Both the position numbers and the translations under genes were made by a program. A stretch of DNA of 59,045 nt, from positions 1 to 59,045 of the forward strand of contig JAAWAC010000023.1 in the NCBI GenBank assembly GCA_022791975.1, read 5' to 3'. Numbering within the stretch: the stretch's first letter is position 1; each line of letters starts with the position of its first letter. Shown piece by piece: positions 36,187-44,678 of the stretch. Source of the stretch: Lachnospiraceae bacterium. GTDB taxonomy: Bacteria > Bacillota > Clostridia > Lachnospirales > Lachnospiraceae. The notes below the pieces were generated by a model that was given only the letters and a program-made list of their open reading frames with translations, had not been told where the DNA came from and made no database searches.

Positions 36187-36215
36187 TTGACATTTTCAAA
36201 CTTTTATGCTAAAAT
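36187..36215 (+). promoter_or_regulatory. iclR promoter
   Basis: TTGACA (36187-36192), 17 bases, TAAAAT (36210-36215). The -35 box lies back to back with that of the divergent eamA promoter, only 8 bases away. Confidence 0.65.
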
Positions 36216-36260
36216 CTTATTATAGTTCAATATTATCAAACATATAGCTGGAGGAAATTT

Positions 36261-36917
36261 ATGGCAGAAAAAAAACTGATCCAATCCGTCATGCGGGCAC
36301 TGGAAATCTTGGAATTTTTGGCAGAAAACGGGAATAACTGCCGGTTGCAGGATATTAGCGACGGACTGGAACTGAATAAAAGCACCGTACACTCTCTGAT
36401 CTCTACCCTGGAACATAAGGGATACGTGATCCAGGATATGGATTCCCCCCGGTATTCCCTGGGCCTTAATTGTATGCGGCTGGGTATCACCTATCGGCGC
36501 GATTTTTTTGCCCGAGACCGGATGAATCAGATCCTGGTTCGTCTGGTGGAGGCTATCGAGGAAACCTGTTTCTTTGCCGTGCGGGTGGCCGAACAATACT
36601 TTTATCTGGATGCCATCGCCAGCGACCGGAGTATTAAGGCAGACCCAAAAATCGGCTGTTTTTTCAAGCTGACAACGCCCTCCGCCATCTCCAAGGTGTT
36701 TCTCAATGAGGCAAAGGTCTCGGCCCAGTCTATGAAATACGAGGTGGATTTTGAGCAGGAGGAGCAGGGCATGAACAGCATGGCCATTCCCTTTCGAAAG
36801 AATCAAAGCCTCCTTGGCGCCATTGCCATCAGTGGTCCCTCGGCCCGTTTTACCTCCCGGCGCATGGCAGAGGCTTATGAACAGTATGTGGAAATTCTAA
36901 AGGATTTTCCTCTGTAG
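36261..36917 (+). CDS. IclR-family transcriptional regulator
   Basis: A 218-residue regulator, slightly short for the family. The winged helix-turn-helix (LQDISDGLELNKSTVHSLISTLEHKGYV) is followed by the IclR effector domain (residues 75-215: ETCFFAVRVAEQYFYLD, LTTPSAISKVFLN, SMAIPFRKNQSLLGAIAISGP). GGAGGAAA precedes the ATG. Divergent from the eight-gene operon, which it most likely represses; the effector is unknown. Confidence 0.9.
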   Translation: MAEKKLIQSVMRALEILEFLAENGNNCRLQDISDGLELNKSTVHSLISTLEHKGYVIQDMDSPRYSLGLNCMRLGITYRRDFFARDRMNQILVRLVEAIEETCFFAVRVAEQYFYLDAIASDRSIKADPKIGCFFKLTTPSAISKVFLNEAKVSAQSMKYEVDFEQEEQGMNSMAIPFRKNQSLLGAIAISGPSARFTSRRMAEAYEQYVEILKDFPL

Positions 36918-36951
36918 AACAGGCAACAATCCCCCATTTTCCCAGCGGCAA

Positions 36952-36988
36952 AAGGCGCCGAAAACCCTTGCAGGTCTTCCGGCGCCTT
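36952..36988. terminator. Terminator between iclR and metY
   Basis: AAGGCGCCG and CGGCGCCTT (36952-36960, 36980-36988) form a perfect 9-bp stem between the two convergent genes. On the minus strand it is followed by TTTTGCC. Confidence 0.65.
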
Positions 36989-37031
36989 ACTAGCTTCTAT
37001 AGTTTTTTGTCTTTACATCCATGTTTCCAGG

Positions 37032-38342
37032 TCACTTCACAGCCTGAAAAGCTTCCTCTAAATCCTGGATAATATCATCAATATGCTCCGTTCCAATGGA
37101 AAGACGAATGGTGTTGGGTTTAATCCCCTGCTCCATAAGCTCCTCCTGGGTACACTGACTATGGGTTGTGGTGGCCGGATGAATCACCAGGGACTTTACA
37201 TCCGCCACATTGGCCAGCAGGGAGAATAGCTCCAGATTGTCAATAAAATCCCGGGCCTTCCTGGCATCCCCCTTAATCTCAAACGTAAAGATGGAACCGC
37301 CGCCCCTGGGGAAATATTTTGCATACAAGGCTCTTTGTCTTTCTACCGCGGACACAGCCGGGTGATGAACCGCCTCCACCTGGGGATGGGCAGCAAGATA
37401 TTCCACCACCTTTCTGGCATTCTCCACATGACGCTCTACTCGCAAGGACAAAGTCTCCAATCCCTGGAGAAACAAAAAGGCGTGGAAGGGGGACAGGGTA
37501 GCTCCCATATCCCGCAGCAAAATCGCCCGTATCTTGGTCACAAAAGCGGCCGGGCCTGCGGCCTTGGTAAAGCAAATACCATGATAGCTGGGATTAGGTT
37601 CCGTAAGAGAGGGGAATTTTCCGGATGCCGCCCAGTCAAACCGTCCACTGTCAATGATCACGCCACCCACAGCCGTGCCATGGCCGCCGATAAATTTTGT
37701 GGCAGAATGCACCACAATGTCCGCCCCATATTCTATGGGCCGCACCAGATAGGGCGTGGCAAAGGTATTGTCCACCACCAGAGGAATCCCATGGACATGG
37801 GCAATCCGGGCTATGGCTTCCAAATCTCCCACATCGGAATTGGGATTCCCCAAGGTCTCCATAAAGATAGCCCGGGTATTGTCCTGAATAGCCGCCTCCA
37901 CGGCCCTCTCATCTAAGATATCCACAAAGGTGGCAGTTATCCCACAATCTGGCAGGGTGTGAGCCAGCAGATTATAGGTGCCGCCATAAATATTTTTCGC
38001 CGACACAATATGCTCCCCATTCCGGGCCAGATTTTGAAAAGTATAGGTAATGGCCGCCGCACCGGAAGCCACAGCCAGAGCTGCCACACCGCCCTCCAGG
38101 GCTGCAATCCGGCGCTCAAACACATCCTGGGTGGGATTGGTCAGACGTCCATAGATATTTCCCTGGTCCGTGAGATCAAACCGTGCTGCCGCATGGTCGC
38201 AGTTGTGAAATACATAGGACGAGGTCTGATAAATGGGTACTGCCCGGGCATCGGTAGCCGGATCCGGATTTTCCTGCCCCACGTGGAGCTGTAATGTCTC
38301 AAATTTCAAGTTTCTTTTTGCTCTTTTGGTTTTTTCGCTCAT
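37032..38342 (-). CDS. metY: O-acetylhomoserine sulfhydrylase
   Basis: PLP enzyme of the Cys/Met metabolism family, 436 residues, that makes homocysteine from O-acetylhomoserine and sulfide. Signature segments are SSYVFHNCDHAAARF, YGRLTNPTQDVFE, VDNTFATPYLVRP, HSATKFIGGHGTAVGG with the PLP lysine, and RLSIGTEHIDDI. The length is typical of the sulfhydrylase rather than the 380-390-residue gamma-lyases. AGGAGGA precedes the ATG. Confidence 0.9.
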   Translation of the reverse strand: MSEKTKRAKRNLKFETLQLHVGQENPDPATDARAVPIYQTSSYVFHNCDHAAARFDLTDQGNIYGRLTNPTQDVFERRIAALEGGVAALAVASGAAAITYTFQNLARNGEHIVSAKNIYGGTYNLLAHTLPDCGITATFVDILDERAVEAAIQDNTRAIFMETLGNPNSDVGDLEAIARIAHVHGIPLVVDNTFATPYLVRPIEYGADIVVHSATKFIGGHGTAVGGVIIDSGRFDWAASGKFPSLTEPNPSYHGICFTKAAGPAAFVTKIRAILLRDMGATLSPFHAFLFLQGLETLSLRVERHVENARKVVEYLAAHPQVEAVHHPAVSAVERQRALYAKYFPRGGGSIFTFEIKGDARKARDFIDNLELFSLLANVADVKSLVIHPATTTHSQCTQEELMEQGIKPNTIRLSIGTEHIDDIIQDLEEAFQAVK

Positions 38343-38371
38343 AATTTTTCCTCCTCTTGCTGCCGTTTTTT

Positions 38372-38400
38372 ATCATACTCTTCCTTTGGAAAAAACACAA
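38372..38400 (-). promoter_or_regulatory. metY promoter
   Basis: On the minus strand TTGTGT (38395-38400), 17 bases, TATGAT (38372-38377), about 30 bases before the start codon. The short leader leaves no room for a SAM riboswitch or T-box downstream of it. Confidence 0.6.
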
Positions 38401-38523
38401 GCTTTTTAAACGCAAAATCCCAGCTCCATACCAAGGCAAAAGCTGCCAGCAGTTCTAAGCCGCCTGCCTTGTTTCCCTGTATCTGGTAGACAGGGCAGGC
38501 TGAATTTTGTATCCCACCATCCG

Positions 38524-39843
38524 TTAGTATCCCCTAACCCTCTCCCTATACAAAAAACCTCCTGTTATTCCCAGGGTCACCGCCTCCGTCACCGGGGCCG
38601 CCAGCCACACCCCTGTCATTCCAAAAAATATCGGCAAGGTAAAAATACACAGCAAAAGAACCACCAATCCCCGGGATAAAGAGATTGCCGCCGACTCCAA
38701 CGCCCTCCCTGTGGCTGTAAAATAAAAGGAGGTAATGGCATTCATACCGGAAAAGAAAAAGGATACCATAAAGATCCCCATCCCCTGCTCCACCATCTCT
38801 TCCACACCCGCATGCTGCACAAAAATCCTGCCATACCAGCCGGAGGCTCCAAAAAGGAGGAAGAACACAGTTGCACCGGTTCCCAGAACCAACCAGTTGG
38901 TCCTTTTTCGGATATCCGCCGCAAGAGCTCTCTCACCGGCTCCATAGGTAAAGCTTATAAGGGGGCTACACCCCTGCCCAAATCCCACAATCACCATGCT
39001 GAAGGCATAGGCCACATATCCCACGATGGTAAAGGCTGTCACCCCAACAGTGCCAATCCTTCGCAAAATCACATAATTGTAGGCAAACATGGCAATCCCC
39101 GTGGACATTTCCCCGATAAATTCCGAGCTTCCATTGAGCACAGCTTGTATACAAGTTTTTCCTGAAAACCGAAAGGCACCCAGGCTGTAGATCCTGGCTC
39201 TTTTCCAGAAATAATACAGGAGCAGACCCAGGGAGAATAGGGCCGAGACCAGGGAAGCGGCCGCGATTCCTCCTGCTCCCAACCCAAGAGGCCCTGCAAA
39301 GAAATAATCCAGGAAAATATTTAAGAGCACATTGCCCATGCTCACCTTCATATAGTATCCGGAATTTCCCTCCCCCCGAATAAACATGCCAAGGGAAGAA
39401 TTCACCACCATAACTGGCAGCTCCAACAGCATTATCTCATAATACTCCCGAAAATACTGGCTCACCTGCTGGTCTGCCCCCAGAAAAGCCAGCACCTGCG
39501 TAAAGGAAACAGCCATCACAAGGCTAATCACCAGGGAACATCCTCCAGTGACTCCAATGGTTTGCCGAAATACCTGATTGGCCGTCTTTCTGTCCCCGGC
39601 TCCCAGAGCCATCCCGGAAATAGCCACCCCTCCTATGGAAATCATAAGGCCAACCCCCAGATACAGGTAAATCACCGGTAGCCCCAAATTTACCGCCGCA
39701 ATCCCCTCCTTGCCCACATAATTTCCCATAAAATACCCATCCGCAACAGTGATAAGTGCCGTGAGCAGCATGGCTATGATAGACGGAATGGAAAACTTAA
39801 GAATAATCTTGGTTCGGTTGCTACGAATTTCTTCCAGATTCAT
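38524..39843 (-). CDS. MATE-family efflux transporter
   Basis: A 439-residue 12-helix transporter with FSIPSIIAMLLTALITVADGYFMG at the start of the first half and VIVGFGQGCSPLISFTYGAG in the second half. AAGGAGG lies 10 bases before the ATG. Preceded in the same direction by an ACT-domain gene and an AraC regulator with an effector-binding domain typical of drug sensing, which probably controls it. Confidence 0.92.
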   Translation of the reverse strand: MNLEEIRSNRTKIILKFSIPSIIAMLLTALITVADGYFMGNYVGKEGIAAVNLGLPVIYLYLGVGLMISIGGVAISGMALGAGDRKTANQVFRQTIGVTGGCSLVISLVMAVSFTQVLAFLGADQQVSQYFREYYEIMLLELPVMVVNSSLGMFIRGEGNSGYYMKVSMGNVLLNIFLDYFFAGPLGLGAGGIAAASLVSALFSLGLLLYYFWKRARIYSLGAFRFSGKTCIQAVLNGSSEFIGEMSTGIAMFAYNYVILRRIGTVGVTAFTIVGYVAYAFSMVIVGFGQGCSPLISFTYGAGERALAADIRKRTNWLVLGTGATVFFLLFGASGWYGRIFVQHAGVEEMVEQGMGIFMVSFFFSGMNAITSFYFTATGRALESAAISLSRGLVVLLLCIFTLPIFFGMTGVWLAAPVTEAVTLGITGGFLYRERVRGY

Positions 39844-39953
39844 GAAAAAACGCCTCCTTATAAATGAAATCGGTCTTGTAACCAGTTCATTATAAGGAAA
39901 CGTTCTATTTTAAACTTCTGAATTTTTGCCCTCTTCCTTTTAAGGCTCTCCCC

Positions 39954-40826
39954 TCAAAAGTGGGACTTTTTTATAGGCAGACAGATATTCATTTCCACAT
40001 AATATTTGCTCACATCCACCAGATGATAGAGATCAAACAAACTCCGGCTATTGTCCAGCTCAAAACCGCTCCCTGGAAGCCAAACCAAAAACAGAGTCTG
40101 ATAGGCAGCATAAATATGCTTCATATGTCCCTGGAAATGATATACTGCACACCGCCCGCCCCCAATCCTTCTGGTATTTTCCAAAGGGCAGTCCTTATCC
40201 ACCGTGAGACAAATGTCGGAAAGGCACCGCTTTGGTTCTGTCACCGCCGGATCATGGTGGGTCAACTCCAAAAATTTTGTTTCCCGGGTAATATAATTCC
40301 CATATTTTTCCAGAAATATAGTCCAATCTCTCATCAGCCCTTCATAACTCCCAAAGCGCCGCTCATAGAGCACCTGAAAATCCGGTATTTCCACCACACA
40401 GACCTTTTGCCTGCACTCTTTTAAACTCTCTGCCTGCCAGCTCTCCTGATGAAAAAAAGGATGCGCAAAAGAATGCTGCCAGCTGCCTCTGCGAAACTCA
40501 ACAGGCGACATCTTATAATGAAGACGAAAGGCGGAGCTATAGTTGGAAGAACTGTATCCAAAATCTGCGCTGATTTCTGTAATGGGCCGCTCCTCTGTCT
40601 TGAGACGAAAAGCACTCTGCTCCAGCTTCGTCCTCTTAATAAACCCATAGACGCTCTCTCCTGTCTGGGCCTTAAAGAGCCTGGAAAAATAAAATTTGGA
40701 AAAATGACAATAGCTGGCCACCTGCTCCAGTGTCAGCTCCTCCTCTGCATGGCTCAAAATATACCCGATGGCCTGATTAATGCTTTCATTGGTAATCCGT
40801 TCTCTCTCATCCAAGGGTGTATCCAA
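39954..40826 (-). CDS. AraC regulator with GyrI-like effector domain
   Basis: A 290-residue regulator. Residues 12-110 contain the two AraC helix-turn-helix motifs (LEQVASYCHFSKFYFSRLFK and ITEISADFGYSSSNYSSAF). Residues 140-285 form a GyrI/BacTrxn effector-binding domain (VEIPDFQVLYERRFGSYEG, GGGRCAVYHFQGHM), a fold that senses drugs in Rob, BmrR and SbmC. The TTG at 40826 overlaps the ACT gene by 20 bases and has GGAGGTG and AGGA upstream; a second TTG at 40814 is possible. Confidence 0.85.
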   Translation of the reverse strand: MDTPLDERERITNESINQAIGYILSHAEEELTLEQVASYCHFSKFYFSRLFKAQTGESVYGFIKRTKLEQSAFRLKTEERPITEISADFGYSSSNYSSAFRLHYKMSPVEFRRGSWQHSFAHPFFHQESWQAESLKECRQKVCVVEIPDFQVLYERRFGSYEGLMRDWTIFLEKYGNYITRETKFLELTHHDPAVTEPKRCLSDICLTVDKDCPLENTRRIGGGRCAVYHFQGHMKHIYAAYQTLFLVWLPGSGFELDNSRSLFDLYHLVDVSKYYVEMNICLPIKKSHF

Positions 40827-41172
40827 AGCGTCCTAGCACCTCCCATGCCCTGTCAAACTGCTCCTTCTTTACCAAAATGTAATCCGTGTTGTAAGTGGAC
40901 ACAGCAAAAATCCCAATCCCATGGTCCGCCAAAATACCCGAGATCCTGGCCAATATGCCTACCAGGGAGAAATCCAGCGTCCCCTCAATCCGAAAGCCTC
41001 TAAAGCCATCCTCCCGCTCTGTGGTGTGGGCCGGGACATCCCGGGTGTCACAGACCAGGGAAATCTCTTCCTCCGTCTTCCCCAGAAAATAGAACTCCCT
41101 GGTAAAATCTATCGCTTCCACACCTTCCACCTTGCATATGGTCAGATCTCTAGCAAGCCTCTTTAATTCCAT
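40807..41172 (-). CDS. ACT-domain protein
   Basis: A 121-residue protein with tandem ACT-like folds: residues 1-55 (LTICKVEGVEAIDF...EEISLVCDT) and residues 60-120 (TLDFSLVGILARISGILADHGIGIFAVSTYNTDYILVK). This small family resembles amino-acid-sensing domains found beside regulators. AAGGAGG precedes the ATG at 41172. Its 3' end overlaps the AraC gene, so the two are translated together. Confidence 0.85.
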   Translation of the reverse strand: MELKRLARDLTICKVEGVEAIDFTREFYFLGKTEEEISLVCDTRDVPAHTTEREDGFRGFRIEGTLDFSLVGILARISGILADHGIGIFAVSTYNTDYILVKKEQFDRAWEVLGRFGYTLG

Positions 41173-41315
41173 GTCTTCCAGCCTCCTTGAAAGCAACTTT
41201 TTTAAAGGGAATATTGAAAAACTCTATCTGTTATGATACCCTCAGGTAACAGGTACTTATCCATTCTTAGTCTGAAATCATACTATAAAAATTTATACCA
41301 AAGGAGAATCACAAA

Positions 41316-41849
41316 ATGTCTTTTATTCGCAAAGCAACTTCCGGGGATATCCCCCAGATCGCGGCTATCTATGAGCATATTTTAGACAGGGAGGAACAGG
41401 GCCCCACTGCCACAGGCTGGGTCCGAGGTGTCTATCCCACTAAGGCCACTGCCCTGGAAGCTCTGAAGGCCGGTGAGCTGTTTGTCCTGCTGGAGGAGGA
41501 CCATGTGGCTGCTGCTGGCCGCATCAACCAGCTCCAGGCCCCGGAATACGCGCAAGCCACCTGGCACTATCCCCACATTCCTGCGGAACAGATTATGGTC
41601 CTCCACACCTTAGTGGTGTCTCCCTCTTTTGCCGGAAAAGGACTTGGGACAACCTTTGTCCATTTTTATGAGCAGTATGCCCGGGAGCAGGGCTGCACCT
41701 GCCTGCGCATGGATACCAATGTAAAAAACACTGCTGCCCGCAAGCTTTATGCACATCTGGGTTTTCAGGAGGCCGGGATTGTGGACTGTATCTTTAATGG
41801 GATCCCGGATTTACAGCTGGTTTGCCTGGAGAAAAAACTAGAGGGGTAG
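41316..41849 (+). CDS. GNAT-family N-acetyltransferase
   Basis: A 177-residue acetyl-CoA-dependent transferase. The fold is seen in FIRKATSGDIPQIAAIYEHI, LHTLVVSPSFAGKGLGTTFV with the acetyl-CoA loop, and MDTNVKNTAARKLYAHLGFQEAG. The substrate is unknown. AAAGGAG precedes the ATG. Its last 12 bases overlap the convergent amidotransferase gene. Confidence 0.92.
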   Translation: MSFIRKATSGDIPQIAAIYEHILDREEQGPTATGWVRGVYPTKATALEALKAGELFVLLEEDHVAAAGRINQLQAPEYAQATWHYPHIPAEQIMVLHTLVVSPSFAGKGLGTTFVHFYEQYAREQGCTCLRMDTNVKNTAARKLYAHLGFQEAGIVDCIFNGIPDLQLVCLEKKLEG

Positions 41850-42572
41850 GCGGCAAGCCTTCACAAAGGCCTCAAAAAGCTTCTGCTGTGCCGGGCTTCT
41901 GGCTGCCATATGCTCCGGATGCCACTGGACCCCAAGACAGAAGGGATATTCCTCCAGCTCCAGGGCCTCAGGAAAGCCCTCCGGGCTGTCAGCGGCTACC
42001 CAGATCCCCTTGCCAAGATCATCTGCTATCTGGTGGTGAATGCTGTTCACTGTGGTGGAGCTGGTCCCCAAAAGCCTGGCAAGAAGGCTGTCTGGATCAA
42101 GCTCTATGGGGTGGGTGGCCGTTGCCCGATGCCAGAAATCCCAGTGCTGATACTCCTGCTTGGGCTTGATATCCTGCAAAAGCGTGCCCCCAAGCGCCAC
42201 ATTTAAAAGCTGCATCCCCCGGCAAATACAAAACAGAGGCTTTCGCGCCTCCAGGGCTGCCCGAAGCAGGGGAAGCTCAAAGGCATCCCGCATGCAATCC
42301 GGTTTGCCACATTCTGGCAAAGCCTTCTGTCCATAGAGAACCGGCTGAATATCCGGCCCTCCTGGGAACACAAAGCCTGCGCACAGCTCCAAAACCTCCT
42401 CCAGGGACCTTGGCCCCTGGACCTTCCCATCCCCAGCATTTCCCGTCATGTTAAACGCCAAAAGCTGCACCCTAGCACCGGCCCGCTCCAGACAGCGGGT
42501 ATACTTATATTGCATATACCGACAGTACAGATCGGTTCCCAAAAGGGGAACTCCAATTACGGGATACAGCAT
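41838..42572 (-). CDS. Gamma-glutamyl-gamma-aminobutyrate hydrolase-like protein
   Basis: A 244-residue class I glutamine-amidotransferase-fold hydrolase of the PuuD/peptidase C26 type. The nucleophile is C117 in FCICRGMQLLN; the His-Glu pair lies in GVQWHPEHM; the oxyanion region is FPGGPDIQP. The ATG at 42572 overlaps the upstream stop by one base (TGATG), with GGTGGGA as ribosome site. Its real substrate may be another gamma-glutamyl compound. Confidence 0.88.
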   Translation of the reverse strand: MLYPVIGVPLLGTDLYCRYMQYKYTRCLERAGARVQLLAFNMTGNAGDGKVQGPRSLEEVLELCAGFVFPGGPDIQPVLYGQKALPECGKPDCMRDAFELPLLRAALEARKPLFCICRGMQLLNVALGGTLLQDIKPKQEYQHWDFWHRATATHPIELDPDSLLARLLGTSSTTVNSIHHQIADDLGKGIWVAADSPEGFPEALELEEYPFCLGVQWHPEHMAARSPAQQKLFEAFVKACRLPL

Positions 42573-43294
42573 CAATCCCACCAGAAATACCACACGTGGG
42601 ATCCCGCCAGCCCGGCTGCCAGCTCCGACACCTTATAGGTCCTGGTCCCCTGGTCGATCCGGTCCATGCAGAAGGCGTAATGCTCTTTCGCGGCCTCCAT
42701 GCTGTCCACCCCGTTTAATCCCTGGGGCGCATAAAATTCCATCACATCATGGGTAAACAGGGCAGGAATCGCCTTGTACTTCTCATACCAATATTTACAA
42801 ATGGAAATCATGTCCTCCGGCGCCGGACACTCATTCCAGCCCCCCAGAGGCAAATAAGCAATGATCTCCCAAGGATTCTCAACCGGAATCTCCAGCAACA
42901 GGGTATCCGCCTCCAGAGTCATGTCCGTAAAGGAGCAGTACCCAATAAAATGATTCAGAACCTCCCCTTCCGTTTCCTGTCCCATAAAATTTGCAAGCTC
43001 TTCCTGGTCAAGCTCCTCCGTGTATTCCCGGAAGCGCTCCTGCAAAAGTTCCTTGCCATTATCCTGACAGCCAGCTCTGATTGCATCCCGGTCATATCCC
43101 TCCTGATCCATCTCCTCCAGCCACTCCAACGCATATTCATCCAGCAGCACCAGAGCCGGATAAAATCCCTCTCTTTTTCCCCTTTCAAGAGCTGCATAGT
43201 AGGCCTGCTCCACCACCGTGGGATCGGTTCCCTCTTCAAAAACCGTGTATTTTAAGCCAAATCGCTCTGCTGCCCGTCTTGCCTCTTCCTTCAT
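42572..43294 (-). CDS. DUF4253-like protein
   Basis: A 240-residue soluble acidic protein. The C-terminal half (LLLEIPVENPWEIIAYLPLGGWNECPAPEDM, KAIPALFTHDVMEFY) has the DUF4253 pattern; the N-terminal 100 residues are helical with charged repeats. Function unknown, often near immunity-type or housekeeping proteins. The ATG at 43294 has GGATGGAGG upstream. Translationally coupled to the C26 hydrolase gene. Confidence 0.75.
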   Translation of the reverse strand: MKEEARRAAERFGLKYTVFEEGTDPTVVEQAYYAALERGKREGFYPALVLLDEYALEWLEEMDQEGYDRDAIRAGCQDNGKELLQERFREYTEELDQEELANFMGQETEGEVLNHFIGYCSFTDMTLEADTLLLEIPVENPWEIIAYLPLGGWNECPAPEDMISICKYWYEKYKAIPALFTHDVMEFYAPQGLNGVDSMEAAKEHYAFCMDRIDQGTRTYKVSELAAGLAGSHVWYFWWD

Positions 43295-43316
43295 GATGCT
43301 ATCCTCCATCCTTCTC

Positions 43317-43362
43317 AAAAAATATAGCATACAGGCTCCCCTCAAAACCCATATGCTATATT
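43317..43362 (-). terminator. Probable terminator after the Nudix gene
   Basis: A perfect 11-bp inverted repeat, AATATAGCATA and its complement (43321-43331, 43352-43362). On the minus strand it ends in TATATTTTTTG. It lies about 120 bases past the Nudix stop and just before the DUF4253 gene. Confidence 0.6.
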
Positions 43363-43481
43363 CTACCAGACTTCGCGGAAAAAGGAAATGGAGAAAGCTA
43401 AATCAACTGTAAAAAATCCCTTCCCCAAAATATTTATCATGAGGCGCTATCAAACATTTTTCTATAGATTTCCAATAACTT

Positions 43482-43928
43482 TCATATGGTACCCTCTTTT
43501 GATAAGTAGCCTCGCTTCTTTGCCTCGTTCATCAAATATGGTTGGATGTTGGGATATGTCCATCTCCTTGGCAACCCATCCATGATTGCAATTTTCTCAA
43601 TTTCACTGTGTAGCTCTGTTTCAAAGCGTTTTATATTGGCAAAAAACAGCATTCCAAAGGATTCCCTGTCGCCAAAATCATCAGGGGCTGTGACAGAATA
43701 TACACAGATAGGCTCTATATCAAATTCTAAGGCACCTGTTTCCTCGTACAATTCTCGCTTTGCTGTGTCTATTATGTTTTCCCCATGCTCCCGATGGCCT
43801 CCCGGGACCTCCCATGTATCTCTGTCCCTGTGTTTGCAAAAGACATATTTATTCTGTGTTTTGGATATTATCACAGCAAATTTAAGCAGATCCTCCTCTA
43901 TATTTTCGTAGAATTTAACCTCTGTCAT
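43482..43928 (-). CDS. Nudix hydrolase
   Basis: A 148-residue pyrophosphohydrolase with an intact Nudix box from G44 to G65 (G44, E50, R58, E59, E62, E63). Its substrate, possibly an oxidised or stray nucleotide, is unknown. The ATG at 43928 has GGGGGAAAG upstream. It follows the Crp/Fnr regulator gene by 42 bases, so the two may share a transcript. The coding sequence is AT-richer than the genes to its right. Confidence 0.9.
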   Translation of the reverse strand: MTEVKFYENIEEDLLKFAVIISKTQNKYVFCKHRDRDTWEVPGGHREHGENIIDTAKRELYEETGALEFDIEPICVYSVTAPDDFGDRESFGMLFFANIKRFETELHSEIEKIAIMDGLPRRWTYPNIQPYLMNEAKKRGYLSKEGTI

Positions 43929-43970
43929 TTCATTCTTTCCCCCTCTTATCACGGAAAGCAGGACATTTCC

Positions 43971-44591
43971 TCACAGCAACCGATATGTCCCCTTCCCCAG
44001 TTTTTCCACGAATCCGGCGGCTTCACATTGATTCAATATTCTTTGAAGCTGCCTTGCGCTGCAATGAAGGCGAAAAGCAGCCTGCTCGATTCCCTTTAAG
44101 GTTCCATGGTGGCATTTATACTTCATGTAGGACATGACCCGTTCTGTAAGGGAAGCAGGAGCAGCATCAATGGTGGTCATTGTTGCGATTTTAGCTGAAA
44201 GGCTGTGACAAATAAGCTCCAGAAACTGATTGTTGGAGCGCAACAGTTCCCTGTGCTTTTCAATAGAAAACGAAATGCAGGTCAGGTTTTCCGCCGCTTC
44301 CACATAAATATTGTTGCTTTTGGGATAAAAAATCTCCATGTCTCCCAAAATATAATCTTTCGTTCCATTTGACAGGGAGTAACGTGTCCCATCATCACGA
44401 ATGAAATAGATATTTAAAGACCCCTGCTCCACAATCTGAAATAACAGTTCATTACAAAAAGGAGAACCTACCAATTCGCCCTTTTCATATTTTATCAGAT
44501 AAAGGTCCAGATTTAAAGAGTCAAGCACTCCGTGATATTTACTTTTAGCCACGGAGGCTGCAATGTTATTTTTATCATAGATTCTTTCCAT
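43971..44591 (-). CDS. Crp/Fnr-family transcriptional regulator
   Basis: A 206-residue regulator. Residues 20-125 form a cyclic-nucleotide-binding-like beta-roll (ELLFQIVEQGSLNIYFIRDDGTRY, LGDMEIFYP). Residues 145-205 form a winged helix-turn-helix (GIEQAAFRLHCSARQLQRILNQCEAAGFVEKLGKGTY). No FeS cysteines of Fnr type are seen. GGGAGG precedes the ATG. Divergent from a MATE gene; a near-perfect 20-bp palindrome sits between them. Confidence 0.88.
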   Translation of the reverse strand: MERIYDKNNIAASVAKSKYHGVLDSLNLDLYLIKYEKGELVGSPFCNELLFQIVEQGSLNIYFIRDDGTRYSLSNGTKDYILGDMEIFYPKSNNIYVEAAENLTCISFSIEKHRELLRSNNQFLELICHSLSAKIATMTTIDAAPASLTERVMSYMKYKCHHGTLKGIEQAAFRLHCSARQLQRILNQCEAAGFVEKLGKGTYRLL

Positions 44592-44604
44592 AAAACCTCC
44601 CTCA

Positions 44605-44624
44605 AACAGGACATATGTCTTGTT
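44605..44624. promoter_or_regulatory. Near-perfect 20-bp palindrome, likely Crp/Fnr-type site
   Basis: AACAGGACATATGTCTTGTT is a palindrome broken at one base pair only. It sits 14 bases from the regulator's ATG and directly upstream of, and overlapping, the MATE promoter region (TATAAT at 44645-44650). Confidence 0.55.
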
Positions 44625-44678
44625 TTTTAAGACTTATTTTACTTTATAATGAAAAAAAGTACAAGGGAGGAAAAGAAT

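Larger units (their letters stand above)
36112..36240. promoter_or_regulatory. Three copies of ATTATCAAA between eamA and iclR
   Basis: ATTATCAAA occurs at 36112-36120 and 36232-36240, and inverted as TTTGATAAT at 36146-36154. The nine-base element brackets both promoters and is a candidate site for the divergent IclR regulator. Confidence 0.45.

Noticed and set aside
36084..36260. TPP riboswitch before the transketolase operon
   Set aside because: The leader is short and AT-rich with no CUGAGA or similar thiamine aptamer core; the structure seen is better explained as operators.
38343..38523. SAM riboswitch or T-box before metY
   Set aside because: The promoter lies only about 30 bases before the start codon, and the GCCTGCC/GGCAGGC hairpin near 38463-38505 lies upstream of it, without a T-run or aptamer motifs.
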